The position numbers and the translations under genes are program-made. This document shows, one piece after another, positions 15,489-27,200 of a stretch of DNA of 32,315 nt (positions are counted from its first letter, which is position 1; each line of letters begins with the position of its first letter). The DNA is from a virus. The DNA lies in the IMG/VR virus record IMGVR_UViG_3300009071_000030, positions 1 to 32,315 of that record, one strand, 5' to 3'. The notes beneath the pieces are model-generated. The model was given only the letters and a program-made list of their open reading frames with translations, ran no database searches and was not told the DNA's origin.

Positions 15489-17444
15489 ATGGCAACTCCA
15501 CTAGTTAGAATACCACAGCCCATGGGTGGCACAATGTATGCTTTTGCGTCTTCTGCGAGGGATATGACTAGGGCCTTTAATAGTTCAGACTTAAATTTTG
15601 AGTTTAGCAAATATGCTTTGTTAGATCTTCCAGATTTTACTGATTCGGTTAATGGTTCTAACACAATAGACTTTGAATTAAATCTTAAGCAACCCTCTGG
15701 TCAAGCTTATGTTGCTGGCATGCCTAACGTTGATTTCGCACAAACATTCCAGAACTATGCGTTAAACATGGAAGAACTTTTGTTAAAAGATGACGATTAT
15801 GATCCAATTCTTTTACAATCTGATTCTGAAAAGATTTTCTTTAAATGGCTATCTTCGTTAGGCGCTATTGATTTTATTACGGCAGATTCTAATCAAACTC
15901 TATTAGGTAATTATACCGAAAAGGTTAATGGTGTACTTGCTAGTGAGAACTATGATAGAGTTGTTAAATATTTAGGAACTATTGATGTTGAGAATGATGT
16001 TGCATATCAAGGCAATACATATCACGAGGTTTATATTAATGTTCCTACTTCAGTTGGTTATACACCTACTGTTTTATTTAAACCAACAAACTACAATACT
16101 ACAGCTACTAAATTATATGCATCTGATTATATCGAGGGCAGAGAGGGTCAAACACACCCTGATCCTAATATTGATATTAATGCAATTGTTGATAGCTATA
16201 CGTTAAGTAGCGGGGCTTATTATGACATCCAAACTAATGCTACTAATAGTGTAGGTATTCAGTTTGATGCTAATGCATATGAGGAGATTAATACAAATCC
16301 TGAAATTAAATCATTACTTGACTTTGCTAAAAAGGGTCAACAGTTTACTTTTAATGCCATTCTTGTATACTATGACATCTATAGCCAGTCAGTGCCAGCC
16401 AATAGAGCTACAAACTTATACGGTATCTTAATTCTTGATGATATTCAAGATTCTTATGGACCCGGTTCTAAAATTAACGAACAGATTAAATATAAACCAA
16501 ATGAAGTTACTGGTCTTAATGGTAACGCATTCTCGTTAAAGTTAAATCTAAAATTTAATTCATCACTTGATAATGTTGGTGTAGAAACTAGCGTAAATGA
16601 CTTTACGACGTTTTCTATGGATTTATTCATGGATACTACAACTGCATTAGAAAATGCAACAGAACTTTTATTACAAGCAAACAATAGATATGCTAAAATA
16701 GGCGAGAGGCTTGACAGTATTGAAAATCTGGTTACGGCATCCGAGCAAAGTGCATCTTTATTAAATAGGGTTGCGTCATTGGAACAGGAATTTCAAGATA
16801 GTTCAATTCAACTAGCGGACTCAAATTCGCTTTTAGATCTAATTACTAAAGCGCATAATAAAATTAACTCTTTAATTGACGGAACTATTCCAGTAGAATT
16901 ACAATATAACACTGATGTTTTGTTTGCCGGCAAGGGTACAGAAGTTGATAAGACTATTCCTAATAAAATTAAAATTAATAGCACTGTAGATGGCTATACG
17001 TTAAATAATGTTTACTTATGGAATATAGCAGGTAAAGCGGTAGCAACTCAATTATCAGATAACGTGTGGTTTGACGCAGGTGATGCTGGTAACGGTTCAG
17101 TTAAATTTGCTATTTGGACTAGACTGGATCTGTTTACAAATAGATTAAGTCTTAAGGGTTTAATTAGAAAACCAGATGGAACAATTTCTGATCCTGAAAG
17201 TAATCTTAATATATACATTGATGATAGTTTAGTCGCTTGGAAAGGTGGACAAACTTTTAAAATTACATTTGATGCAATAAACATGTCAGGCAATAATATT
17301 AAAATCTGGACTGGTGGAACTACTGGATATGATCAATTGATAGCTGATATAGATGCAACACAATTAATAACAAATAAACCATATATTGAACTAGTATGCA
17401 TTGATCCTGCAAACTATCAATTTGAAGCCGATATTTTAAGATAA
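15489..17444 (+). CDS. Virion structural protein with central coiled coil
   Basis: 651 residues. The N-terminal half has the look of a conserved phage structural domain (FASSARDMTRAFNSSDLNFE, FSKYALLDLPDF, MPNVDFAQTFQNYALNMEEL, DDDYDPILLQSDSEKIFFKW). At about residues 395-450 a Glu/Ser/Leu heptad-like stretch (RLDSIENLVTASEQSASLLN, VASLEQEFQDS) predicts a coiled coil. The last 170 residues are beta-rich (WNIAGKAVATQLSDNVWFDA, VKFAIWTRLDLF), suitable for a terminal binding or trimerisation domain. I believe similar proteins occur in large T4-like phages as tail/baseplate components but cannot name the T4 counterpart. The gene is followed after one base by the next gene. Confidence 0.65.
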   Translation: MATPLVRIPQPMGGTMYAFASSARDMTRAFNSSDLNFEFSKYALLDLPDFTDSVNGSNTIDFELNLKQPSGQAYVAGMPNVDFAQTFQNYALNMEELLLKDDDYDPILLQSDSEKIFFKWLSSLGAIDFITADSNQTLLGNYTEKVNGVLASENYDRVVKYLGTIDVENDVAYQGNTYHEVYINVPTSVGYTPTVLFKPTNYNTTATKLYASDYIEGREGQTHPDPNIDINAIVDSYTLSSGAYYDIQTNATNSVGIQFDANAYEEINTNPEIKSLLDFAKKGQQFTFNAILVYYDIYSQSVPANRATNLYGILILDDIQDSYGPGSKINEQIKYKPNEVTGLNGNAFSLKLNLKFNSSLDNVGVETSVNDFTTFSMDLFMDTTTALENATELLLQANNRYAKIGERLDSIENLVTASEQSASLLNRVASLEQEFQDSSIQLADSNSLLDLITKAHNKINSLIDGTIPVELQYNTDVLFAGKGTEVDKTIPNKIKINSTVDGYTLNNVYLWNIAGKAVATQLSDNVWFDAGDAGNGSVKFAIWTRLDLFTNRLSLKGLIRKPDGTISDPESNLNIYIDDSLVAWKGGQTFKITFDAINMSGNNIKIWTGGTTGYDQLIADIDATQLITNKPYIELVCIDPANYQFEADILR

Positions 17445-17445
17445 T

Positions 17446-20400
17446 ATGAATACTAACAACTCTATTTCTAATTCGCTCAAGAAACTACTTGAAATCAATA
17501 CAAATTCCTTAAAAACATTTGAGAGAATTAATGAGGCGATTACAACTGATCAGAAAGATGTACCCCTTGAGATACTAACTACTGATGGGACTAAAACTGT
17601 TTATGTGCCATCGTTCGGTTACATGAAGAGAGAATTGGAGAGATTGGACACGAATTTAAAATCATTATCTGGATTAGGTAAAGGTAATACTAGGATTAAG
17701 TTACCAGACGGTACTTATCAAAATATTATTACTTCTACACTTAAAACGCCAGCTAATGATATTACTAGTTTCACTAGACCTGTAAACTTTGCAACTAAAG
17801 CAAACTATTTCTTTGAGGATTTCTTAAATCCGTTGTTAACTACTAGTATTAATGTTAGTGGTCAAATTCCTAATAATACAGAAAGAGTCTTGGTTAAAAG
17901 AATCTTAATTGATTCTGCCAGTGCCGTATCGGTTGAATTTTTCAATGCTAATTATAAAAACAAAGAGGGTTTAAATTACTCAAATATAATTAAAGAAATT
18001 AGTAATAACAATATTTCATACACACTAGATGAGGACACTCGTGATATGCCATATAGAAATGCGCAATTTACCGGTAAGTTTGATGTTTTAAAAATTAACA
18101 ACTCTAAAAGGGAAATTGTAGTTGATGGTGTTACTACCAAAAAAGCTATAAAGTTATACACACTAGATAAAATAACATATACTGATGCCACTAAGGATCT
18201 TAAAGATACTGAGGTATTAAAAGCAGGTGATGAACTTATGGTTCAGAGCGGCACTAAGAACACTAGATATAAAATTACAAGAGTTGATGGTTCAACTAAT
18301 CAAGTTGAGTTATTAACGGTTGAGGGTTATGAGTCTATTAAAATCGGAGCGAATCAATTAGGTATCTATAAAAACGATGTTGCTAATTTAAACATCGACC
18401 TTAATGTAGGATTTAACGAGAGGATGATAGTTTTTGTTAAGGCAATAGATCCGGATTCAAAAATATTAGCTGAAAACTGGTCACCTGGTATTGGCTTATA
18501 TACAAATGAATTAACGCTGATTCAGGCTGATGGCTCAGAAATTAGACTTGATGACTATTACAAAACTGAAGTTGCTGACTTTGGTAGATACATCAGCGCT
18601 CTTAAAGAGGATGCTATCCCACCGGCAGCACAGGGTATTACCCCAGACTCTCCAACCTTAAATCTTAACAACTTTAAGGTAGTACAAATTAACTCGCACC
18701 TAACAGCGAATGATGCGGCTGACAAGATTAAGAAACTTTCAGCTGATAAGGTTAACGTTGAAGAAAAGATTAAGAAGTTAGATGAAACTATTGTTAAAAA
18801 GAGATCTGAGATTTCTACTAAGAAATATGAATCTAATATTCAAAAAGATAAAGACAAAAATGAATTAAGCTCTCTTATTACTGAGAGGACTAGTGAAACT
18901 AATCTTTATAACAGTATTGTTAATCAAATTCAATCTTTAGCATCAGGTACTAATGCAACTAATGTTACGCCTAAATACAGAGTTAGAGGTTTCTGGTCTG
19001 TACCAAGTGCAAAAAAAGTTGCAGATACAGTAGATCAAAATATTGTCCAATTTGTTATACAATATAGATACTTGTCTACTAGTGGAAAAGCAGGTGAAGT
19101 TACTCAACTTCCATTTACCGAAGGTACTAGAGAGAAAACAGCTGTATTCTCAAATTGGAATGAAATTAAAACTAAAGCTAGGGACAGATATAGAAACTCA
19201 TTTACAAATAAATTTGAGTGGCAAAATAGTTTGGTTGAAGATGCGCAAGAGGTTAACTTTAACCAATTAGATATTGCAATTAACGAAGGTGAATTAGTAG
19301 AGATTAGAGTTAAGTCCGTTTCTGAAGCTGGTTATCCTGCTAACCCGATTTATTCTGATTGGTCAGAAGCAATCACTATTGATTTCCCTATTACAGAAAT
19401 CGATACAACTAATGTTGAATCTTTATTATTATCAAATGCTGCTGAAACCGCGGCTGTTAAAATTTCAGAAGAATTAACATCTAAAGGCGTATTTACACAT
19501 ATCGATGATAGTTTTAGTGCTAATGAAAAATATTATGCGCACAACGCTACAAGTATTGCGTCTGGTTTTCTTTCAGCTGAACAAAAACCAATTTCAGTAT
19601 ATGATAAGATTGCCGAATTAGAAGCACAAATAGCAGCACTTAAAGGTACTGTTGAAGTTGAAATCGGTGAATTGGTTGTTAAAATCATGGACGAGGATGG
19701 TACGGTTACTGTTATTAATAACGGTACTAAAAATCAAATCTTCGCTGGATATTACGCAGATGAGGTTGCAAGTTTAACAGTTAAGAAAGGACATATTGTT
19801 ACTAAAACATTTAAACTTTTATTAGAAAACACCAAGGCCACTAAATTAGAATTAGTTTCTAGATTGGTTGGTGATAGAAATCTACCGGCATACAGATCTT
19901 CTGCAGCAGGTTCTGCTATTGCAGATAACGGGTTTGGTGTTACCTTAAATGATAATGGAGCAAATGACACAGATAATAAAATAAGCTCAGACAACTATTA
20001 TACATCAGAAGGTAAATATGATTTGGTTCCTATTCAATATCAAAATATAGATTCTAAGTCGATTCAATCTTATGATTTGTTGGCTGAAGCACCATACCAA
20101 TCGGCACAAAGACGTGGACAATTTGTATACTCTAGATTTATGGATGTTTCTAATCAAAACCCACTATACATAACAGAGTCTCTATTATCTACTACGGGAT
20201 CTTCATTAAATAATTATGAATACTCACTAAATTACGCGGAATTCCAACCATTGACGTCAAATGTAGATTTAATTACTCCAACTGGTAATGGTACATCTGT
20301 TGATTTTATATGGACAGGAACTTTTGGCAGATACAATAATGGCGGAGTAACTAACTTAAGCGGAGAATTTTCAGCAGCAAAAGTTGATGTGTGTAGTATT

Positions 20401-21168
20401 TCATCGTCTGCATTAATAGGTTCTGCAAATTACAACAACGGTTTGTTTATTCATAAAGACCACCCGGATTTAGAAAACCTATACGCTGATGCACAGGAAA
20501 CTGCAGTAAACGAAAATAATGTTAGTGATACTGAGCAAAGGGCTAATATACAATCAATGGTTAACAATGCAATATATACGATGCCTATAAGTGCAACGTA
20601 TGCGAGTGGAACTTCGTTTGTATATAGTAGTCCATTAATTGGAAATTCTTTTTCACCATCTGCTGTTAATTCAATTAAAGCTACTAAACAATTAGCATTC
20701 CAAAAAACTTCTAATTTAATAACAGAAGGCGATAGGACTTTTAAAATGTCGTTTGGCGCTAATGATCAATATCTTTTAGGTGGTCGTTCTTGTGGAGCTT
20801 TCTTATTCTTATCACCGATTAACTTAAATACATTAAGTGTTGGCGGTGACAGCAAGCAGAGTAGAAAAGAAATTAAGGGTAGAGTAGCCACATTAGATAA
20901 TTCCAATGCATTGTCTGTTGATATCATATTCCAATATAGAATGACTGATTATTACGGTAACGATGCTTCAAGTGATATTGGTAGAATCGGTGGACAGGCT
21001 AAACTAAAATTCCCTAACTTAACATATACCAAAAAGATTGGTTTAGATATATTTGATAAATATGATCAACAGTTCTCATTTGATCTAGAAGTATTCGCTA
21101 AATACAGTCCTAAGGGTAAAAACTTAAATTCTATTAGAGCCGCAAAGTTGACGAGATTCGCCACATAA
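17446..21168 (+). CDS. Large tail structural protein with coiled coils and FN3-like domain
   Basis: 1240 residues, starting one base after the previous stop. The N-terminus is helical (ISNSLKKLLEINTNSLKTFE). A beta-rich part (residues 120-410) is followed by a strongly charged coiled coil at about 418-500 (DKIKKLSADKVNVEEKIKKL, SEISTKKYESNIQKDKDKNE). A fibronectin-III-like domain spans about 505-640 (FVIQYRYLSTSGKAGEV; end ELVEIRVKSVSEAGYPANPI with SDWSEAITI, the classic 'Y-x-F-R-V-x-A-x-N-x-x-G ... S-x-x' ending). A second short coiled coil (YDKIAELEAQIAALKG, about 716-735) precedes a beta-rich C-terminal half. Together this suggests an extended baseplate-attached fibre or connector. No T4 homologue is claimed. 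Confidence 0.6.
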   Translation: MNTNNSISNSLKKLLEINTNSLKTFERINEAITTDQKDVPLEILTTDGTKTVYVPSFGYMKRELERLDTNLKSLSGLGKGNTRIKLPDGTYQNIITSTLKTPANDITSFTRPVNFATKANYFFEDFLNPLLTTSINVSGQIPNNTERVLVKRILIDSASAVSVEFFNANYKNKEGLNYSNIIKEISNNNISYTLDEDTRDMPYRNAQFTGKFDVLKINNSKREIVVDGVTTKKAIKLYTLDKITYTDATKDLKDTEVLKAGDELMVQSGTKNTRYKITRVDGSTNQVELLTVEGYESIKIGANQLGIYKNDVANLNIDLNVGFNERMIVFVKAIDPDSKILAENWSPGIGLYTNELTLIQADGSEIRLDDYYKTEVADFGRYISALKEDAIPPAAQGITPDSPTLNLNNFKVVQINSHLTANDAADKIKKLSADKVNVEEKIKKLDETIVKKRSEISTKKYESNIQKDKDKNELSSLITERTSETNLYNSIVNQIQSLASGTNATNVTPKYRVRGFWSVPSAKKVADTVDQNIVQFVIQYRYLSTSGKAGEVTQLPFTEGTREKTAVFSNWNEIKTKARDRYRNSFTNKFEWQNSLVEDAQEVNFNQLDIAINEGELVEIRVKSVSEAGYPANPIYSDWSEAITIDFPITEIDTTNVESLLLSNAAETAAVKISEELTSKGVFTHIDDSFSANEKYYAHNATSIASGFLSAEQKPISVYDKIAELEAQIAALKGTVEVEIGELVVKIMDEDGTVTVINNGTKNQIFAGYYADEVASLTVKKGHIVTKTFKLLLENTKATKLELVSRLVGDRNLPAYRSSAAGSAIADNGFGVTLNDNGANDTDNKISSDNYYTSEGKYDLVPIQYQNIDSKSIQSYDLLAEAPYQSAQRRGQFVYSRFMDVSNQNPLYITESLLSTTGSSLNNYEYSLNYAEFQPLTSNVDLITPTGNGTSVDFIWTGTFGRYNNGGVTNLSGEFSAAKVDVCSISSSALIGSANYNNGLFIHKDHPDLENLYADAQETAVNENNVSDTEQRANIQSMVNNAIYTMPISATYASGTSFVYSSPLIGNSFSPSAVNSIKATKQLAFQKTSNLITEGDRTFKMSFGANDQYLLGGRSCGAFLFLSPINLNTLSVGGDSKQSRKEIKGRVATLDNSNALSVDIIFQYRMTDYYGNDASSDIGRIGGQAKLKFPNLTYTKKIGLDIFDKYDQQFSFDLEVFAKYSPKGKNLNSIRAAKLTRFAT

Positions 21169-21176
21169 TAAATCTG

Positions 21177-21187
21177 GATATATAATA
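21177..21187 (+). promoter_or_regulatory. Candidate late-promoter motif before the giant gene
   Basis: GATATATAATA, identical to 6103-6113, lies in the 55-base gap before the giant gene, 36 bases ahead of its ATG. Repetition of the same 11-mer in two of the three widest gaps is the main support. Confidence 0.4.
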
Positions 21188-21207
21188 CAGACAGGTGGAC
21201 TGTGTAT
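21185..21207 (+). other. Small hairpin in the leader of the giant gene
   Basis: ATACA (21185-21189) pairs with TGTAT (21203-21207); inside, CAG (192-194) pairs with CTG (200-202) across a two-base bulge, leaving a GTGGA loop. It is modest in size, has no T-tract, and would sit at the 5' end of a transcript started at the motif it overlaps. A regulatory role is unproven. Confidence 0.3.
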
Positions 21208-21223
21208 AAAAAGATTTAACTAA

Positions 21224-24200
21224 ATGGCATCAATCATATTAAAAACTGATCTAGGTTATTCAAGTGCTATAACAGCATGTGGCGCAACCGGAACAACTGA
21301 ATTATCTGAATTATTTCATGACGGCGCGCTAGGGGCAGGTACACTACTATTTACGACTCCTGGATTAGAACTTGGGACACAATTTGATGGACAAGATCTT
21401 TGGTGGCGATTAAGTGATGATACTGTTGTATTACTTATCAGTTCCGTTGGTGAGGTCATTGAAATTGAGGAGTGTGCGGTAGTAACTCCGACACCAACTG
21501 CGACAGAAGTTGAGCCTACACCTACGCCGACAGCGACAGAAGTTGAGCCTACACCTACGCCGACAGCGACAGAAGTTGAGCCTACACCTACGCCAACTGA
21601 AACTGAAATTGAGCCTACGCCAACTGAAACTGAAGTAGTAACTACAACTCCGACACCAACGCCGGAACTTACAGCGACTGCAACACCTGAACCTACAGCG
21701 ACTGCAACGCCCACACCAACTGCAACATCAGATAATCCACCAGTTGCTATTAGTGCAACATACGATGTGGCATGGAATGATATAGTTACTATTACACTAT
21801 CTGGTTCTGATGATTTTGATACTAATAATTTAACGTACAATATAGTAGCGGCGCCTACCAAAGGAACATATACTATTGTAGGTAATATAGTAACTTATAC
21901 ACATACCTCAACACTGGCAGGTTCTGATTCGTTTACGTTTACCGTAACAGATTCTGCAAATCAAACATCTGCACCTGCTATCATAACTATTAATCCAGAG
22001 AATTCTGCACCAGTTATAACCACAACCAGTACGAGTGTTTTACAAAATACCACTAGTATGTTTATTGTAAATGCGACAGATGCTGATGGTGATCCAGTAT
22101 CGTTTATACAAATAACAGCAACCCCTAATGGAACTATATCATTTGTTCAAAACGATAACACTTCTATAAAGGCTACATATACCCCTAATGCAGGTTATTT
22201 TGGTAATGATAGTTGGGTAATTAAAGCAATTGATTCCAAAGGCGCTGAATCTGCACCAACAACTATCAATATTGAGGTTGAATATTCTCCTGTATTTAGT
22301 TTTCAGATAAGCTCGTTCGGTAGTGATCCTAATACAATGTGTATCGCTCCAACACTGGCGACTGGCTACGGAAGTACCGTGCAGGCAAATAATGTTGCTC
22401 AATTATCTGGCGGTGATTCTATTTTTTATGATCAATCTTTATTAAATAAATTTACACCACCAAACGCGACAGATGTGTATATTACTGTCTCAGATAATAG
22501 TGCCACAAGTGTATTAAAAATTAACAGCAGCGGTCAAATTGTAACTAATGGTATTATTCCATGTACTGTTTCGGTAAACTCTAGTTCTACTGCGGTTTTA
22601 TATGCAACTAACACAATAACACATTGTGCTGAAGATTATCAAGAAATAACAGTATGGTATGACGGCGCGTCTCAAAAAACACTTTCTCAATTAGTAGCTG
22701 ACAACACACCTCTGTTTATTAGTGAATATTATTCAGATTTATATACAAGTACCGGAGGCGCTAGTACGATAGGTTTAATTGATAGTGGTATTTACAGCGA
22801 AGCTCCTGCTGGCACATATTATAAAAGATCTTTGATTAATGATTGGGGATTAACTTCTATCGGAACACTTGAATGGTATTGTGAAGAGGATATTGTTAAC
22901 GTTACATATAGTTTAGTAGCTAACAAATCAAATTTATCAGATCCTAGTATAAATGAATTTTGTAACGGCGTTGTTACGAACACCACTTTGTGGTATGTTA
23001 GACCAGAGGGTACTGCGCCTTTTACTGATCTTTTAGGATTAGCTAAATCTAACACACCTGTTTATAAAACTGAATTAGGTGCAACTAGCGAAGATCAAAT
23101 AGATTTATTTGAATCAAATGTGTTTAATGATCTTTCTGGCTATTTAATTTGGGAAAATCCAGGCGATGGCGCTAATTTAAAATGGTATGGTTATGACTCA
23201 GACGGACTTACTGTTTCCGGATCAAGTATAGTATCGAGTGGTCAGTGTTCGACTTATATAAAGCCCAACATAACTAATAATACCATATCTAGACCGGAAC
23301 CTGGTGTAAATGATATAAATGTATTTTATGGTTTTTATTCATTAAATCCGGAAATAGAAGGGCCTGAGGCTGGTAATAATACAGAAACTTTATTCTGGCC
23401 AATATATGTTATTAATGGACTACACACGGACGTTTCTAGTGATGCTGGTAGCTATATAAAAACATTTATTGATACTTTATCATTTGGTAATGTAATCAAG
23501 ACCAGCGGCTTTGATAGTTGTTTAGAGTATAGTGTTAAAATAATCGCAGAAGATATTGACGATGCCATTGCCCTGCTTAAGGATTCAGGTATCACATCTC
23601 AACAAAGGCCAGTTGTTTCAGCTGGCGTTGAAATAGGTTTAAGTAGTGAAGTTAAAGTTGATGTATATGAAAGTATAGCATCTAGTTTCTGTGTTATAGG
23701 TGATAATTCAAGCGTTACAACTACATATACTTTCCCGTTTGTTGAGGGTTATGAAACTGTTTCTGCTGGACCAAACTTTAAAACAGAAACTAACTATAAA
23801 TTAGACAATGTAGCTAAACCATTATTAAGAACTAACCCCAAATTATCAGGTAACGTTAAACTAGTTACAAGTTCAGATGGTTCAGTTTATATGGAAAGTA
23901 TCAGTGCTAGTAAAGATTTAGCTGGTATAAAATACAAGAAGAGTCCAATAAATCCTAATGGTAATTATTCAACCGATGTTGCTAATTTCTTTAAGAAAAA
24001 CGGCACCACATCTGATCTTGTTTATTTAACTAAAAGATCTGAGTCGGACTTGACAGTATTAGATTCTTATAATAAACAAATAGAGGAAGAGTATCAATAT
24101 GGTACTACATATAATTATTCTAAAAACTACGATGAGAGTTATAGGATGTTTGCACCTATTTGGGCTGATAATAACATGCCAAACAATTTTGTTATATTTA

Positions 24201-27200
24201 AAGTTAAAAACCCAGGGGGTGTTGATGCATCTGGTGTTACTTTAGACAATGCTAGGAGGATTCAAGAGATATTAAGGAACGCTGAGATTATCAAAACTTT
24301 TGATTTATCTAAAAAATCAAACCTGGGTAAATACATCAGGGCACATGTACAACAGGAAACATTCCCTAAATCACCTATTACTGTTTCGCTTGGCAAAAAT
24401 GAAGTTACTAACTATAATGGTATTGATTTGTCTTCTGGTGAATTAACTAGTAAGGGTGAATATATCTACAAAGACTTCGTAGAGACTGATAAAGCTTTAA
24501 TTGAAGCTAATGACTTTATCACAGACGGTTTTAGAAGAAACAATATTTTATGTGCCAATCTTTTAAACTTAGAATTTTTATTTGATGATAATGATTCTAG
24601 CGATTATAGCATTAATAGGTATTTCGGTCTTTACGTAGATGATATAGATTCGGGCTTTGGTGAAATAAGTTCAATATCTAATAATGTTATTAAATTCGCA
24701 GGGGTTTCGTCTTTGGTAAATCCAAGTAAACCAACAACTGCAATTCCAACACATAAACAAATGAGTACTACGCCAACACTTGGTTATGTATTAATTAATG
24801 GTGTATACTATAAGATATCTAATTCAGGTCTTTATGATTCTCTAAATCTAGAAGTTAGAATTGATGATTCTACTGGAGATATTCCTAGCACTATAGGTAT
24901 ATCACATACTGGCAAATCTGTCGATCTAATAAAAAATGACGAAAGAGGCTACGATTTTGTTAAAATGTCTATTGTAGATGTGCCAGACAGTAATGATAAA
25001 ATTGCTGTGGTAGCATCAAGAGAGGAGTCTTATAAATTTACTTTTATTAAACAAACACCGGGAGAGGGTATTAATATTCGATTAGAAGATTCACAGGGAA
25101 CTCACAATTTATTTGATAATTCTTTATTGTTAGGGTCTACTCTTCAGGAGACTGCTGGTAATATTGAGTCGGCGATAAGTGATCCAGATAAAATAACAAT
25201 CTACAGAAAGACTAGTGCTGTTGGTAATTACCACATTAGTTTTGATTATCAATCACAGTCTATTGTTTTAACTGAGATTGAAACAAACCTAGGTGATCTA
25301 AACATGGCGGTAACCGGAGCTATAAGTTCTATAATAAGAGTTGATCAAATTCAAACCAATATTAATATTCAAAACAGAACATATTCTGCTAATTATACTT
25401 TACCGAAAGGAACTTATAGTGGAAAATTCTTCTCTAACCAAGGTACATTAAGTGATATTGCCTCTGCATTAGCAGGAGTTATTCATGCAGATGATAGTCC
25501 TTTAGATGCTTATAATATCGGGTCTGATCTTTGGGTTAAAGCTAGGGTTCCTGGATATAGGTTATTACAACATGCTGTTTTAGTTAACAAAGAAAATGTA
25601 ATTGATTTTATAGATGTTGACAATATTGATTTTAATAATATTTTAAAATTAAGAAAAGGTGCGGGTTACATTCTTTCTAAGTGGGATGCTCATTATTTAA
25701 ACGGAGGTAATTCTACTAGTAAATCAGTTTACATAAACAATACAACATTAAGCGAAATTTCAGTAGGAGATTATTTAGAAACTAAATATGCTGGTATATT
25801 TAACGAAGTAATAGATATTGTAGAGGATATAAGTATACCTAATTCTACTAGATCAAAATTAATATTAAGCTTAAAATCCGATATTAAAGACGGGGAGGCT
25901 AGAGTATTTAGTGAGAATATTGTAAAAATTGGTTTATTTTCAGCATATAACATATACGATATGAACTTTGACTTTTATGATACTACTAACTCAGATCTAA
26001 AAGAACTAGATTATGAAACTACGGCAAATATTGCATATGAACCATATGAAAATGCCATACTTAATATTGATCCAATTACGGGAGAATACAATACAACATT
26101 ATCTGCTAATGATATTTTTAGCGATAATTATCCACTAAAACCTATTAATTATTTCTCTAATTTATCTGGTATTTTATCAGAAGAATCTGTTGATGATATT
26201 TCTGCTGAAATTATAACTAGTGAATTTGATAGACTAAAAGAGAATCAATTAAAAGAGTTTGCCACTAATTCGAGAGTGGTTCCAAATATAAACAAATGGG
26301 TTTTAAAAGATTCTTTAACAGTTAGAGATCAACCTTATTATCTAAATACTAACGAAGCATTTGGTAGAACAAACTTTTCACCTGATTTAAGTGCTACTGA
26401 ACGTAGTAAAGATGATATGACACATGAGTGGTTCTATATGGAGAAGAAACCTAGTTATTTAAGATATGATGAATTAAACAACACATTCTCATATATTAAT
26501 TTTATAGAGGATTTTGAATTAACTCCAAATTTATTTAAGAGTACTAAGAATAATTATTTTGATAAATTTATGATTACTGAAGGATTTGAAAAGAATCTAA
26601 ACAGTGATGATGTTCAGGGCATATATGATACATTCGGCGGGTATACTAGGGGTTATTTAAACCCAGATGATATTAATAACACGTTTTTTAAGACTGACCT
26701 TAAAAAGAAATATACTTTAATTGACGGCGGAGATACTGGTGCCTTTGCGAGTACTATATTTAAAGGTTTAAAAGTTGTCTTAAAAAATAGAAAAGAATTT
26801 ACCAATAAAACCGCGCTAGACTTTGTGAAAAGCAGTGAGTTTAATGGATATAAGTTTAGTATTCTATTAAAAACTAATAATGATGTTACTAATAACGATG
26901 TTGAATTTGAAATAATACAAAATAAAAAGTTTAAGTTTGTAATATTCTTCATTACTTTAAATCTTGGTGATTACTGGATTAAAGGTAATATGAACAGAAA
27001 AATGTTATATGAATTAAAACACAAAATCGTATACGATCACACAATAGAAGATTATACTTATGCGAATACACCATTTGACGGTGCATTAAGTTGGAATACT
27101 GCAAATTTCTCTGAAGGTTCACCATATACGATTGAAGGTATAAATCATTTTGACGGAAGTATCCCTGATTTTGAAAATCAAATTGTTTTAGGTGAAAATG

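Noticed and set aside
15982-16206. 74-codon forward frame inside the structural gene at 15489
   Set aside because: Out-of-frame shadow, rich in Leu/Ile/Met from AT-rich codons read in another phase.
21506-21640. CRISPR-like array
   Set aside because: The repeats are contiguous without unique spacers and are in frame in a coding region.
21316-21861. 181-codon reverse-strand reading frame
   Set aside because: It is the mirror of the Pro-Thr repeat (Val-Gly-Ser repeats) inside the giant gene; low-complexity text, no leader and no independent support.
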